Assembly (NCBI GenBank): GCA_963678675.1 | Contig: OY783193.1 | Coordinates: 28,496,750-28,560,749 of the forward strand | Direction of reading: 5' to 3' | DNA length: 64,000 bases | From: Xiphydria camelus | Taxonomy: Eukaryota > Arthropoda > Insecta > Hymenoptera > Xiphydriidae | In this document: one piece after another, positions 11,778-22,849 of the stretch | Position numbering within the stretch: position 1 is the first letter of the stretch | How the letters are laid out: every line of letters begins with the position of its first letter | Position numbers and translations under genes: made by a program | Notes under the pieces: model-generated | What the model saw: the letters and a program-made list of their open reading frames with translations, nothing else | Databases searched by the model: none | Told to the model about the DNA's origin: nothing

Positions 11778-12391
11778 TGAAACGTGTGCGGGGAACGGAA
11801 AAGGGAAAGGCGCAAAGGGGCCGCGGAAGGAAAGGCGCGAAGGCGCCGCGGTCGGGGAAAAGGCGCGAGGGCACCGCGGTCGAGGGAAAGGCGCAAGGGC
11901 GCCACGGAAGGAAGCGGTGGAAAGCGCGAAGGCGCCGCGGTCGGAGAAAGGCGTGAAAACGCCGCGGAAGGAAGCGGTGGAAGGCGCGAAGGCGCCGCGG
12001 TCGGGGAAGGCGTGAAAACGCCGCGGAAGGAAAAGGGGAGAAAGAAAAGGGAACCCAAATGCGAATCGAGTCGTCTATTGGAAGAGTCCTAAGAAGGACT
12101 GAGGAAGATCCAGGCGTCTCCCTCAACGCCGGAAATGCCCGCTACGCTCAACGCCCGCTCTTATATACCTAACGCGGAGGGGACCGTTATCGGTCCTATT
12201 GGCCGGTAACGGTCGAGTGGGGGCGACTTGCGGCAGTCTCCCTGATTGGCGCGACGTGACGTGCTCGACGCTCCGCCGCACCAATCCCCCGCGAGCAGGC
12301 CAGTGTCCACTGCGCGCTGCCCGAGAGCGTCAAGCGCTCTCTAAAGACTAACTATGCTAGGGACTTACACTTATAAAAATGACGCACGTCA
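11778..12391 (+). mobile_element. Probable solo LTR with ATAC duplication
   Basis: A 614-bp GC-rich block starts TG (11778) and ends CA (12391), flanked on both sides by ATAC (11774-11777 and 12392-12395). The uninterrupted paralogue is visible in FB2 copy 3 near 25985-25995, where the flanks adjoin. It holds a TATA-like 'cttatatacc' (~12160) and an inverted 'accgttatcgg...ccggtaacggt' (~12182-12212). TG...CA ends plus a 4-bp duplication fit a solo LTR. No internal retrotransposon sequence is present, so the family is unknown. Confidence 0.6.
11790..12035 (+). repeat. GC-rich minisatellite inside the LTR
   Basis: About eight irregular units of roughly 25-40 bp are built on 'aaggcgcgaaggcgccgcgg' with 'tcgg' or 'aaggaagcggtgg' linkers. 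Each unit centres on an inverted 'ggcgc..gcgcc'. Open frames exist on both strands only because the unit lacks stop codons. Confidence 0.75.
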
Positions 12392-12759
12392 ATACTTAAT
12401 AATATATCTGGAAGTTGAAGCAACAGTTATTGGCAAACGGACACCGATTTTTAAACACTTAGGGAATCTCATCGAAGAAACCCGATTGATTATTTCGTAT
12501 CACTTCTACGCATTATTATTTATAAATTACCGATTTCGAGGTTAGACGCTTCGATCTCCCGAATTGACAGCTACTGGGAGATCAGACGTTTGACACTTCT
12601 CGTTCGGCTCGTAAGACCGCAGCGCACTCTCCCGAAACCAATTCTATCCAGCAAAATGTCAGGGAAATTCAAAAGTTGGAGTTTGCCATCGGATATATTG
12701 TTTACTTTTCCAATAACCCTGACGAATTGTTTCATCACATGTAAAGATACCACTTATGA

Positions 12760-13430
12760 CAGTATATATATATATGTTGTTACATATATTAACTCGAGAC
12801 GTTGGAATAGTTTTAAGAAATCCTTTTGCACGCACCGCTGAAATTTCGCCCTTACTCGTAAATAAATCTTAAAATAACCACGACTTTTATTGCTGGTAGT
12901 AGATGGATCAACCAATAAATTTGATTTTTCTTCACTATCAACGATCAAAGTCGTGGCAGAAAAGTAAGGGATACAATGGAATTAGATTACAATAATGTAG
13001 TAACTACTTTATTATTATTTTTCCTCTTTATCGTTATATTTCCTCTTTCGTATTATACTACCAGAAGTTCCAATTTATATACCAACCTATCAAACGTGAA
13101 ATGTACATGTATCTCACTTCTATTTCATCCCTTCTTCGACTCTGATGTAACGATGGAAATTACAAAATATCCATTTAAAGTGGCACACGTCCATGCACTC
13201 GTGACAGCAAATCCAGCTCGCCAAATGAACTAATGCAACTGGTTCTTGGAACAACAAGTGGATGATCCTTCGTTCGAAAGAAACCGCCCTCGGGTTCGCA
13301 TACGATCTGTAACAAATTGTAAATAACAATCATATGGGGTTTTTATAATTATTTTAGGAAGTCCCAGAAGAAAACAGGTGCAGTAAAATATCGATGCTAT
13401 GCTAGAAATAATAAGGAATAACCCTCGAAT
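12760..13430 (+). repeat. FB1-family half copy with transposase scrap
   Basis: Bases 12880-13160 match the right half of palindrome FB1. From 13170 a decayed transposase piece reads 'HVHALVTANPARQMN' then, after a stop, 'FLEQQVDDPSFER', the same region as 7976-8228. The site around 12766-12776 ('cagtatatatatatatgttgttac') is an empty-site relative of the insertion at 26375. Confidence 0.6.
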
Positions 13431-14546
13431 CCTATTCGGTATCAGTGATTCCTCATTGACTGTCGTTACAACGGAGACGAAGAAGAGATGAAATAGAAGT
13501 GAGGTACATGTACACTTCAGGTTTGACAGGTCGGTGTGTAAATTGAAACTTGTAATAGTACGAAAGAGGAAATATATCGATAGAGAAAAAATAATGATAA
13601 AGTAATTACTTGATTGTTTTGATCCAATTCCATTGCATCTCCTACTTTTCTCCCACGGCTTTGATTGTGACAGAGAAGAAAAGCCATCAATTCGTCTCGT
13701 GCTCGCATGGCGCTGAAACAAAAAATAGAATTATCACAAAGTTAATTGTCCTTCCATCGAAAGTGAGGTTAAAGCTGTCAGATGGCAATTAAACTTATCT
13801 GATGGTAATTCTTCTGAGATACTGCCGTCTCCTTTCCTGCTCTTTATGCATAGGCAACCAGAGAAACACAGCACTGCATCCGTTCACTATCTCAATTATC
13901 GAAAAAAAAAACAAACGATTATTAAACTACGGAGCGTCTGTCACATTCACCACTATTGAGATTCATAACTCCGATTGCACTGAATTTTTACATTTTATTA
14001 ACAAGCGTGTCCGAGGATTGAAATAAACGCGAGGTTAATCGTTTCGCGAATGGAAATATTTTATTAACTTTGAAAATACCCAAACATTTAAGGAATATAT
14101 TCTCTCACACACTCACATACATTTGATGGCGTATGCGTGTTGCCGTATCTGTGTACATATTTCCGATCATGGCCGACTATCGCCGAAAATAGGCGGAATT
14201 TTTGTGAGATTTTGACATATATATATCGCCCGAGAAATCGGATTCTCGACTTTTAGGCGCAAGGGGCGTGGATTCGCGTTGCTAAGGAAAAGTCTCTATT
14301 AATATGTAACTTACAACATTTATTCTGGTCTCTATCAATAGAGAATAGTTCATTTATATGGCGTAACTAAGCATAGTTTTGGTTATAACCGTATATTTAT
14401 TGAGAAAATTCGATGTAAAAATTGAGGGGTGCAGGGGGCAGACATTTGTGGTGTAAAGAGACATGGGTGCTCGCGGCGACAGCGCTGTCGGCGTCGTTCT
14501 GGCGAACTTGAGTGAACATGCCGCGAGACACTATCGTGTCTCTTGA
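13430..14546 (+). repeat. Non-coding tail repeat, copy ending in hairpin
   Basis: Second copy of the ~1.1-kb tail of copy A, ending 'cgagacactatcgtgtctcttga' at 14546. It starts 'attcctcattgactgtcg' at about 13450. No gene. Confidence 0.7.
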
Positions 14547-14672
14547 TTGGGAACTGTCGAATGGCGATATGACTTCTGGCGGCGAAAAAACAAACTACTT
14601 TTAGATTGCAGTTTTGGAGCTTAGCAATGCATTAGAATAGGAGAGTACACATAATAATTTATTTTTTCGCAA

Positions 14673-14860
14673 AATGACGTCCGAATTCTTAAAACCACCA
14701 GTGAAATCGAAAGGTAGACTTCTTTGCTACGTTCCTGGCTGTCTCTCAAAGTCGTTTAAATAAAGACGACGTGTATTTCCATTGTTTTCCAAAGCCGGGC
14801 AAACGCTTCGTGTACACTCCAGATGCGTTTGGAAATTTAGAAAAAAAATCGATTTTTTGA
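14673..14860 (+). pseudogene. THAP zinc-finger remnant
   Basis: From the ATG at 14673 the frame gives 'LLCYVPGCLSKS', a C-x4-C opening typical of THAP domains. A stop follows within a few codons. A shifted frame then reads 'DDVYFHCFPKPGKRF', matching the THAP 'FHxFPK' stretch after the first cysteine pair. The distal C-x2-H half is lost where the sequence runs into the palindrome at ~14895. THAP domains bind DNA and commonly head transposases such as those of P elements. It is clearly non-functional; the call rests on motif spacing alone. Confidence 0.5.
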
Positions 14861-14894
14861 AAAGTGGATGATAATATTAAAAAAAAAACAAAAT

Positions 14895-15173
14895 GTGTGG
14901 CCGCCACACGCGGAAGAAGTGAAACTTCGATACCAGTTTCCCTGAATTTGATTCCGATGGTATTAATTTCAATTGGCTCTCTATACAAGTCTTCTACAAT
15001 ACTTCTTCGTAGAGCCAATTGAAACTAATACCACCGGAATCAAATTCAGAGAAACTGGTATTGAAGTTTCACTTCTTCCGCGTGTGGCGGCCACAAGTTT
15101 TTTTTTTTCTTATTTTCATCCAAGGAACCCATCCTTGAAGTTTGTCGCAATATTAAAGAATCACCCAGTATAT
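14895..15173. repeat. Palindromic TIR element, left-truncated copy
   Basis: Inverted arms start 'tgtggccgccacacgcggaagaagt' at ~14896 and end at ~15095, with a right outer arm to 'cacccagta' at about 15173. The intact version is at 34157-34511; here the left outer arm is missing and THAP remnant sequence joins instead. Confidence 0.75.
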
Positions 15174-15781
15174 TTACTTACTTGGTCTAACAAAATATTT
15201 TTTCCGCCATAATCAAGTATACACTTATTAATTGGAAATAACTCTTTTCTCAGTATACGAAGTAACTTTGATCGAACGAACGAAGTATTCATTAAACTGA
15301 CAAATTTCTAGAAAATCATAAACGGAATCAAGGAATTTTACTTCCAAATTTGACAGTGATAAAACATTAATCGCTGTTTCTCAGAATTTCACATACATTA
15401 CAAATTCTATTATAGTGCACATTATAGTGCACGCAGTTCGGGTGGTACATTTCGACAAACGAGGACTGCTTATGTTTTCGCACTCCTGCACCTTTCCCGG
15501 AAGGCTAATTACCGAACGAATTGTAATGAACCACTTCTCGCAGATACCGCTATATTTCGAATGCATTCGAAATGCATTCAGCTTTGTAAAGGAGAGAAAT
15601 GACGATTTCAATAGATAACCGAATATTTCGGTAAAGGTTCATTCCGATTCGTCCAGTAATTAACCCTTTCAGGAAAGGTGCGGGACTGCGAACTCATTAG
15701 TAGCCTGGATTCGCCGAAATGTACTGCTTCGCTGATGGCGAGATGAACCCTAGTTTGACGAAGTATTTATGATCGCGATGC
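15174..15781. other. Shared flank, then no recognised feature
   Basis: 15174-15330 repeats at 34513-34665 ('tatttacttacttggtc'), so the two palindromic elements sit in the same larger repeat. I see nothing identifiable in 15330-15781. Confidence 0.5.
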
Positions 15782-15783
15782 TA

Positions 15784-16260
15784 TTGGGTTGGAAAATAAG
15801 TTCGTAGCGTTTTCTTTTATTTTCTTTCATTTTACAACGATTTGTTTGCTGTCCCGCAAATTTTTTATATTCATTCGAAAGAGCTCTTTCTGATCTACAA
15901 AACTGTTATAATTGTTTATTCGAATAACAATTTTTTATTATTTTTCAGGCTTAGAAATTGAATATCCAGGAGGAAAAAAAATCAGAATTTTCGACATCTT
16001 TTTTATCAAGGACTCGCCTATAACACCTTCTCCGTATACGGCAGTTTTTTGACCTCGATGAAAAGCAAAGAATAGCAGATGTCGAAACTGCTGATTTTTG
16101 CCCCCTGGATATTACATTTCTAAGCCAGAAAAATAATAACAAATTTAATTTTCGAAATAACAATTATAACAGTTTTGTAGAGCAGAAAGAGCTCTTTCGA
16201 GTACATAAAAACATATTGCCAAACAACAAAATAGATCGTTGTAAAATAAAAGAAAACATT
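15784..16260. mobile_element. Palindromic mariner derivative
   Basis: After a TA, the sequence 'ttgggttggaaaataagttcg' looks like a mariner terminal repeat. From ~15815 the sequence is inverted at 16110-16258, including 'aaagagctctttc' on both arms and 'ttcaggcttagaaatt' near the centre. The loop is about 16003-16077. The right terminal repeat is missing. No transposase frame survives. Calling it mariner rests on the TIR resemblance only. Confidence 0.55.
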
Positions 16261-16353
16261 ATTGTGCGACGGAACAGTCTCGGCGACGCGAGTATCGGCC
16301 ACTTGAGCATGCCGGTCTCTCTCTCTCTCTCTCTCTCGCGGGAGTATAATATA

Positions 16354-17088
16354 TCCCCCCACAAAAACAGATTCTCTGTAAAAAAAGGCGGCATGTTCAT
16401 TCAGTGCCAACAAAAATTGATACGTAAAATACTCCCCAAAAAAGATTTGAAATCAATTAAGATCGCCATGTTCAAGATTTATGTATAAAAAGTAAAAGGC
16501 ATCATTTGAAAGGAAAATTATTGTAACTCGTTACTAAAAAATTCGACTAAAAAATTTAGGTATAAACAAATTTTCATAAAAAAAGAACTTGCCGCGTTTA
16601 AGTTTTTATATTTTGTCCACTATACCGAATAATTTGCAGTGCTTGGACGGTGCTAGAGTGATTCATAAATTGCACTGCCGAAGTCAAATTCAGAGAAATT
16701 CAGAAGGCCCCCGCCTGATCGGTTTCTCGTGCGACGTTCGGTATACTGGTGGTATCATATAAGTGTATGAATTTAATTAAAATCTCTCTCATAAGTGCAT
16801 AAACATCGAATGTAATTCTCTGCAAATTTTTTATTTTGAAGGAAAAAACGCGGCAAGTTCTTTTTTATGAAAATTTGTTTATACATAAATTTTTTTAGTC
16901 GAATTTTTTAGTAACGGGTTACAATAATTTTCCTTTCAAATGATGCCTTTTACTTTTTTACATAAATCTTGAACATGGTGATCTTAATTGATTTCAAATC
17001 TTTTTTGGAGAGTATTTTACGTATCAATTTTTGTTGGCACTGAATGAACATGCCTTTTTTTTACAGAGAATCTGTTTTTGTGGGGGGA
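16354..17088. repeat. Palindromic family with CCCCCC ends, intact copy
   Basis: Arms 16354-16600 and 16847-17088 are inverted copies. Each end reads TCCCCCCACAAAAACAG followed by a small hairpin and 'ggcggcatgttcattca' (shortened on the right). The centre is unique. Other copies are 24655-25056 (shorter) and the broken 156-229 plus 3093-3595. Target duplication is unclear. Non-coding. Confidence 0.75.
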
Positions 17089-17159
17089 TTTCATTACTTT
17101 TTGGAATTTATTCATGAGGAGAACACGTACCTACATGTAGGAGAATAGCTTTTCATTAC

Positions 17160-17590
17160 CACCAAATTAAAATCTCACATTTTATACCGATACGAGCTAA
17201 TTAATTATAACCACGTTACTTTTGACTTATTCTCGTGATATTTTGAAAGGGATTTATAAACTAGAGTGTGCCCTTATATTTTTCACTTTGCTTTAGTATT
17301 TTGGAGAAATAAAACATACCGCTTTCGAATTTACAGGCCATCGGATTTTTCTTATATCTTGGTTGTCTTCAGAAATCCATGTAGACATTTTACCTTTAAT
17401 CCTAACAATACGTATACTCTTCCAATAACCGTGACAAATTGTTTCAACACATGTAAAGATACTACTTATGACAGTATATATGTTGTTACATATTAACTCG
17501 AGATGTTGGAATAGTTTTAAGAAATCCTTTTGCATGCACCGCTGAAATTTTGCCCCCTTACTCGTAAATAAATTTCTCAAGTCACTCGCA
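17160..17590 (+). repeat. Dispersed repeat segment
   Basis: Shares 17190-17410 with 10490-10680, and 17430-17590 with 12710-12870 and 28536-28640. At 17476 it has 'cagtatatatgttgttacat', an uninterrupted version of the target used by the element at 26375. No gene. Confidence 0.6.
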
Positions 17591-17593
17591 AAG

Positions 17594-17746
17594 TTACGTA
17601 TACGCATCTAAACGAATAGACCAATCAGGATCAAGTATTCCGTTGTGGTGGGGGTCCTGATTGATCTACTCGCTAAGATGCGTATACGTTCCCTGATACG
17701 GAATACTTGATCCTGATTGGTCTATTCGCTAAGATGCGTGCACGCA
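17594..17746. repeat. Small inverted-repeat element
   Basis: About 45-bp arms ('acgcatct..cgaatagaccaatcaggatcaagtattccg') face each other around a ~70-bp centre that holds a third partial copy. Non-coding MITE-like sequence. Confidence 0.6.
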
Positions 17747-17800
17747 AAGATACGAGCGAGTTCGAGAAAGGGGCCTCTGATCTGGCGGTAGCTGTCAATT

Positions 17801-18574
17801 AGGTTGGCTGGTGGTCGAGGAAGTAAACTTCGGCGCCACCGAGCTAAACACCCTTTTTGACCGCCTGATTTGAAATATCGATACCTTGCTTTGAAAACCT
17901 CGAAGTGCAATTTTTGACAAAAATTGCACTTAAAAAATGTTCAAAGTAAGGTATCGATGGTATCGATATATCAATATGGCAGCCTACTTCATAGTAGGCA
18001 TTGCAGGAGTAAAGAATGAAAATATAACCTTAATTTATGAATCTATATGTAGTGAAATTGAAATAAAAAATGTAATGTAAAATGGTTTTTTCGTGTGCAG
18101 TACCGAGTTGTAAATATAAATCAAGTTTCATGGTTCCTTCTGTAAAAAAATCGAAAGATATTCGTCAAAAGTGGCTCGATTTCTTAAAATATGCACCTCA
18201 TCATAGAAAAGGATTATGCGAAGTTCATTTTACTTCTGATCAATTAATAACTTTTAGCGGTGATGCAGGTAAAAACGAAAATTATTTAGAACGTGTTCAT
18301 AAATTGGCTGACAGTACTGTATTCCCATTCCGAAGTATGGGAATGCAGTACTGTCAACCAATTTATGGACATTTCTGATTTAATTAAATATGTATATTTA
18401 TAGTACATATGGGGATTGTATTTGAATTTTATTTTGTAATTCATTTTTACAATTTTTTTACCAGTCACATTAGTCACATTAGTGCAGCATTAATAATTTA
18501 TTATAACCGTTTAAATTTGCCCGCGGGTGTTTGGCTCGGTGGCGCAATCTGCTTCAATTTTGCCCAGCCAACCT
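17801..18574 (+). mobile_element. TIR element carrying a THAP-only ORF
   Basis: Imperfect ~50-bp terminal inverted repeats begin 'aggttggctg' (17801) and end 'cagccaacct' (18574), both continuing to 'gagctaaacaccc' or its complement. The host FB2 repeat reads 'gtagctgtcaattcgggagatcg' uninterrupted in its other copies. Here the element separates 'tgtcaatt' from 'cattcgggag', so the duplication is short (about 3-5 bp, imperfect). Inside are a hairpin at 17874-17960 and the THAP ORF. Confidence 0.65.
18082..18378 (+). CDS. THAP-domain protein (DNA-binding domain only)
   Basis: The 98-codon ORF opens with a complete THAP zinc finger: Cys5 and Cys10 (C-x4-C), Pro19, Trp31, then Cys46-x2-His49-Phe50, followed by 'TSDQLI'. 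THAP domains are sequence-specific DNA binders found in transposases and host regulators. The ATG at 18082 puts the first Cys at residue 5, the normal place. After residue ~60 nothing resembles a catalytic domain, and the last 25 codons lie in an inverted repeat (18303-18366), so the transposase part has been deleted. It fills most of the small TIR element around it. Whether it is expressed is unknown; a DNA-binding remnant could in principle occupy transposase sites. Confidence 0.65.
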   Translation: MVFSCAVPSCKYKSSFMVPSVKKSKDIRQKWLDFLKYAPHHRKGLCEVHFTSDQLITFSGDAGKNENYLERVHKLADSTVFPFRSMGMQYCQPIYGHF

Positions 18575-19870
18575 CATTCGGGAGATCGAAGTCTCTAACC
18601 TCGAAATTGTTAATTTGTAAATAATACTGAATAATGTGTAGAAGTGATAAATAACTATTCGGGTTTCTTCGATGAGTTTCCCCAAGTGTTTAAAAATCGG
18701 TGTCCATAACTGTGGCTTCAACTTCCAGCGATTAAGTAAGTAATTACTGCAGAACGAGTAGGTTACAAGATTTTCATGAAGTTTTTGACGGTTTTCTTGC
18801 ATGTCCCCTTTCATAAGGTGCAAACAAAGAGGATGTAACTTCTGTCCTATCCTGAAGAAAATGAGTCGATCGACATCAGATATTGTCGAACTTATCACCG
18901 AGCGCCTTTCACCCACGGTATTTTCATTGCAATATGCGCTTTTCATTTAAACTATTCCTGCTTTAAATAACTTTCACTTCTATCAAAGTATTTACCTCTT
19001 GTACGAATTGTTGATCGTAGGGGGCAGCAATCAATGATTGTGACTAATCATAGACAAATTATTCCTGCGATGATGTTCCAGTTGCGAAGCATACACTAGC
19101 AAGTCAGCTTACAGCATCCGATGTTTAGTATCAACTTTACCTCTTTTGGAATACCCATCACCCGAGCATAATCACGATTATGTTAACGTTAATCGCAGAA
19201 TAGACCGTGAGCTTGGGCACATTATCGCAGTAGTATTTCGGCACACTTGTCTACGTCGAGTCGCTATTATTGATCGCTGCCTCCTACCACGAACAGTTCA
19301 TAAAAGGTTATTAGCTTGAAAGAAGTAAAAGTTATTTAACGCTGGAATAGTTGAAACGAGAAGCGCGTATTGCAATTAATGTACCGTGGGTAATAGGCGC
19401 TCGGTGACAAGTCTGACATTCTCCAATGTCCATCGAGTCATCTTTTTACGGACAGGACACGAGTTAGATCCATTTCAGTTGCATCTGTACGAGATGACAT
19501 GTCAGAAAATCATGAGTCTTCATGAAAATCTTCTAACCTACTCGTTCTGCAGTAATACTTAAGTAATAATATCACTGGAAGTTGGAGCAACAGTTATTGG
19601 CAAAAATCGGACACCGGTTTTTAAACACTTGGGGGATATCATCGAAGAAACCCGAATGATTATTTCTTACCACTTCTACATATTAGTAATCATTATTTAC
19701 AAATTAACGATTTCGATCTCCCGAATTGACAGGTACCGGGAGATCAGACTTTTGACACTTTTCGCTCAGCTCGTAAGACCGCAGCGCACTCTCCCGAAGC
19801 CAACTCTTAAAGCACCGAGCCAACCACTTCCAGCCAAATGTCAGGGAAATCCAAAATCAGGAGTTTGCCA
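18575..19870. repeat. Fold-back family FB2, copy 2
   Basis: Inverted arms approximately 18575-19020 and 19380-19800, with the same centre as copy 1 ('cccatcacccgagcataatcacg'). The THAP element sits at its left edge. No gene found. Confidence 0.65.
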
Positions 19871-19899
19871 GAGGACATTCGGTATATGTTGTTACATAG

Positions 19900-21020
19900 A
19901 GAAAAGTTATGATATTTTGTCATTTCCATCGTTACACTAGAGGCGAAGAAGAGATGAAATAGAAGTGAGGTACACGTACACTTCACGTTTGACAGGTCGG
20001 TATATAAATTGGAACTTGTGATAGTATAATACAAAAGAGGATTTGTATCGATAAAGAAAAATAATAATAAAGTAGTTACTCCATTATTGTAATCCAATAA
20101 CATTGTATTACTTATTTTTTTGCCACGACTTTAATTGCTGATAGTGAAGAAAAATCAAATTTATTGGTTGATCCATCCACTATCAACAATCAAAGTCGTG
20201 GCAGAAAAATAATGAATACGATGGAATTGGATTACAATAATGGAGTAACTACTTTGTTATTATTTTTTCTTTGTCGATATATTTCCTTTTTCGTATTATA
20301 CTAACCTCTAATATATATGCCGGAATTAAAAATCTCGAGAACTCTGCGGTACAATGCCACGGTAGGAATATCAAATTCTACCGACATGACATGCTTCGAC
20401 AAGTTCTGTATCAACTTTAGCATTATATTGGGGGCACTGCACTAATCCTGTGGCACATTTTTCTATCTGGGAAAGCCGTGGTAGAAAAGTAGGAGATACG
20501 ATAGAATTGGATTACAATAATGAAGTAATTATTTTATTATCTTTTCTTTATCGATATATTCCCCCTTTCGTATTATCAAAAATTCAAATTATATATTATC
20601 GGAACGCTGTACAGCTGTACTAACATAATAATATGCTTTCCCAGATAGAAAAATGTGCCACAGGATTAGTGCAGTGCCCCCAATATACCGCTAAAGCTGA
20701 TACAGACCTTGTCGAAGCATGTCATGTCGGTAGAACCTGATATTCCTACCGTGGCATTGTACCGCAGAGAGTTCTAGAGATTTTTAATTCCGGCATATTG
20801 GAGGTAAAAAAAATGCATGTATACTGTCAGTACGGGAAGACGGTATATTATCGGAACGCTGTACAGCTGTACTACCATAATAATATGCTTTCCCAGATAG
20901 AAAAATGTGCCACAGGATTAGTGCAGTGCCCCCAATATACCGCTAAAGTTGATACAGACCTTGTCGAAGCATGTCATGTCGGTAGAACCTGATATTCATA
21001 CCGTGGCATTGTACCGCAAT
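19900..21020. repeat. FB1 partial palindrome and ~250-bp repeat array
   Basis: 19920-20305 is a shortened FB1 palindrome around 'ttggttgatccatccac'. 20318-20475 is an inverted piece and 20643-20995 a direct array of the repeat at 338-720 (units about 252 bp apart). No gene. Confidence 0.6.
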
Positions 21021-21029
21021 TCTAGAGAA

Positions 21030-22849
21030 TTCTTTTCTACCTAGGTTGATTTTTGACTGCGAAGAAAAATCAAATTTCCATCAATCCTTCCCGTTCTCGT
21101 ATGGCGCTGAAAACAAAAAATAGAATAACCACAAAGATATTTGTTCTGTATAAGGGATGAAAATGAGGTTAAGACAGTCAGTTAGGAAGTAACTTATCTG
21201 ATGCCACTTCTTCCGAGATACAGATGTCTCCTTTCCTGCTCTTCATGCACCAGCAACCAGAGAAAAATGACACTGCTTCCGTGCACTATCTTGATTATTT
21301 AAAAAAAAATCCAAACGATTTGATAATAGCTAGCTATCAGAGCGTCTGTCACATTCACCACTATTGAGATTCACTACTCCGATTACACTGAATTTGTACT
21401 TTTTATTAACAAGCGCGTCCGAGGTTCGAAAAAATGTGAGGGAAATCGTTTCGCGAATGGAAATATTTTATTAATTTTGAAAAACAACTAAACATTCAAG
21501 GAATATAATCTCTCACACACTCTCACATATATTTTTGATGGCGTATGCGTGTGGTCGCATCTGTGTACACATTTCCGACCATGGCCAAATACCGCCGAAG
21601 ACAGGTGGAATTTTTGTGAGACTTTGACATATATATATCGCCCGAGAAATCGGATTCTCGACTTTTGAGGGGCGAGGGGCGCGGCTTCGCGTTGCTAAGG
21701 AAAAATCTCTGTTAATATGTAACTTAAGGGGCCCATACACTGTCAAACATGTTTGCGCAACGCAGATTTGCGCAACGCTGCGTTGCGCAACTGCATCATC
21801 CATACACTGTCAAATAAGTGTGCGCAACGCTGCGTTGTACAACTGCATCATCCATACACTGTCAAACAAGTTTGCGCAACGCAGCGTTGCTGCATCATCC
21901 CTCCAAAATTCCCTATTCTGAATAGTCGTCATTATCACAAGTGAACCTGGATAGGAGGATAGAGGAAAAAGGATAGAGGGTGAACCGGATACTCGTAGAG
22001 ATAGATCGCTGGTAAGACGTAGGAAGGGAACAGAGGCGTGCGAAAGACTTCGGGAAGACACGCAGATGCGTCGAAGTTCCGTGGTGCGGTCAAGAGACGA
22101 ACGTACGCGCGTCTCGATGTAGTAATTTATGATAGGACGGATGCGCGTCTCGATAGGGTGACGCGCTTCCTGATGGCTTCATTTATGATAGGTCGACACA
22201 CTTCTCGTTAGCTTAATTTATGATAGGTTGACCCTGGATGGTAAACAAAGGGTGCTCGTAGGGAAGGCAAAGCGTATTCCCGCGAGTCTATTGAAAATGA
22301 GGAAAAGGTCGAGGACCCCGTCCCCCGCCCCGCCCGAGGCGCCGGGGAGCCCGTTGCGCAAAAGATTTCAAACACTTTTGAATTTGGTCAAACATTTGCG
22401 CAACGCATCAAAAATCGCCATACACTGTCCAGCAAGTTTGCGCAACGCTGCGTTGCGCAAACTTGCTGGACAGTGTATGGGCCCCTTTTAGACGTCAAAC
22501 ACGTTTAAAGTTTGTCAAACATTTGCGCAACGCATCAAACACCGCCATACATTGTCCAGCAAGTTTGCGCAAACGCTTCGTTGCGCAAACTTGCTGGACA
22601 GTGTATGGGCCCCTTTACAACATTTACTCTGGTCTCTATCGATAGAGAATAGTCGATTTATATGGCGTAACTAAACATAGTTTTGGTTATAACCGTATAT
22701 TTATTGAGGAAATTCGATGTGAAAATTGAGGGATGAATGGGGCAGACATTTTTCCTGTAAAGATACACGGGTGCTCGCGGCGACAGCGCTGGCGGCATCG
22801 TTCTGACGACTTGAATGAACATGCCGCGAGACACTACCGTGTCTCTTGA
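21030..22849 (+). repeat. Non-coding tail repeat, interrupted copy
   Basis: Same tail family as 8840-10013, ending 'gagacactaccgtgtctcttga' at 22849, but split after 'atgtaactta' by the element at 21727-22614. The uninterrupted join 'gtaacttacaacattt' is visible at 9775-9787 and near 32461-32474. Confidence 0.8.
21727..22614 (+). mobile_element. 888-bp TIR element, TTA duplication (PIF/Harbinger-like)
   Basis: Ends are 'aggggcccatacactgtc' and its complement, flanked by TTA (21724-21726 and 22615-22617). A 3-bp TWA duplication is typical of PIF/Harbinger transposons. Subterminal sequence is packed with 'gcgcaacgcwgcgttgcgc' palindromes. The centre has no transposase, so the element is non-autonomous. 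An inverted sister is at 23472-24351. Confidence 0.8.

Larger units (their letters stand above)
10765..12720. repeat. Fold-back family FB2, copy 1 (interrupted by an LTR)
   Basis: Arms at about 10765-11270 and 11470-12720 (less the insertion 11778-12391) are inverted copies, marked by 'gatctcccagtagctgt..attcgggagatcgaag' and its complement. Further copies lie at 18575-19870 and 25130-26374. The centre holds 'catcacccgagcataatcacgatta'. Open frames in the centre do not resemble any family I know. Confidence 0.65.

Noticed and set aside
11657..12126. Overlapping 90-133-codon proline/alanine/arginine-rich ORFs on both strands
   Set aside because: They are produced by a stop-free GC-rich minisatellite inside a probable LTR.
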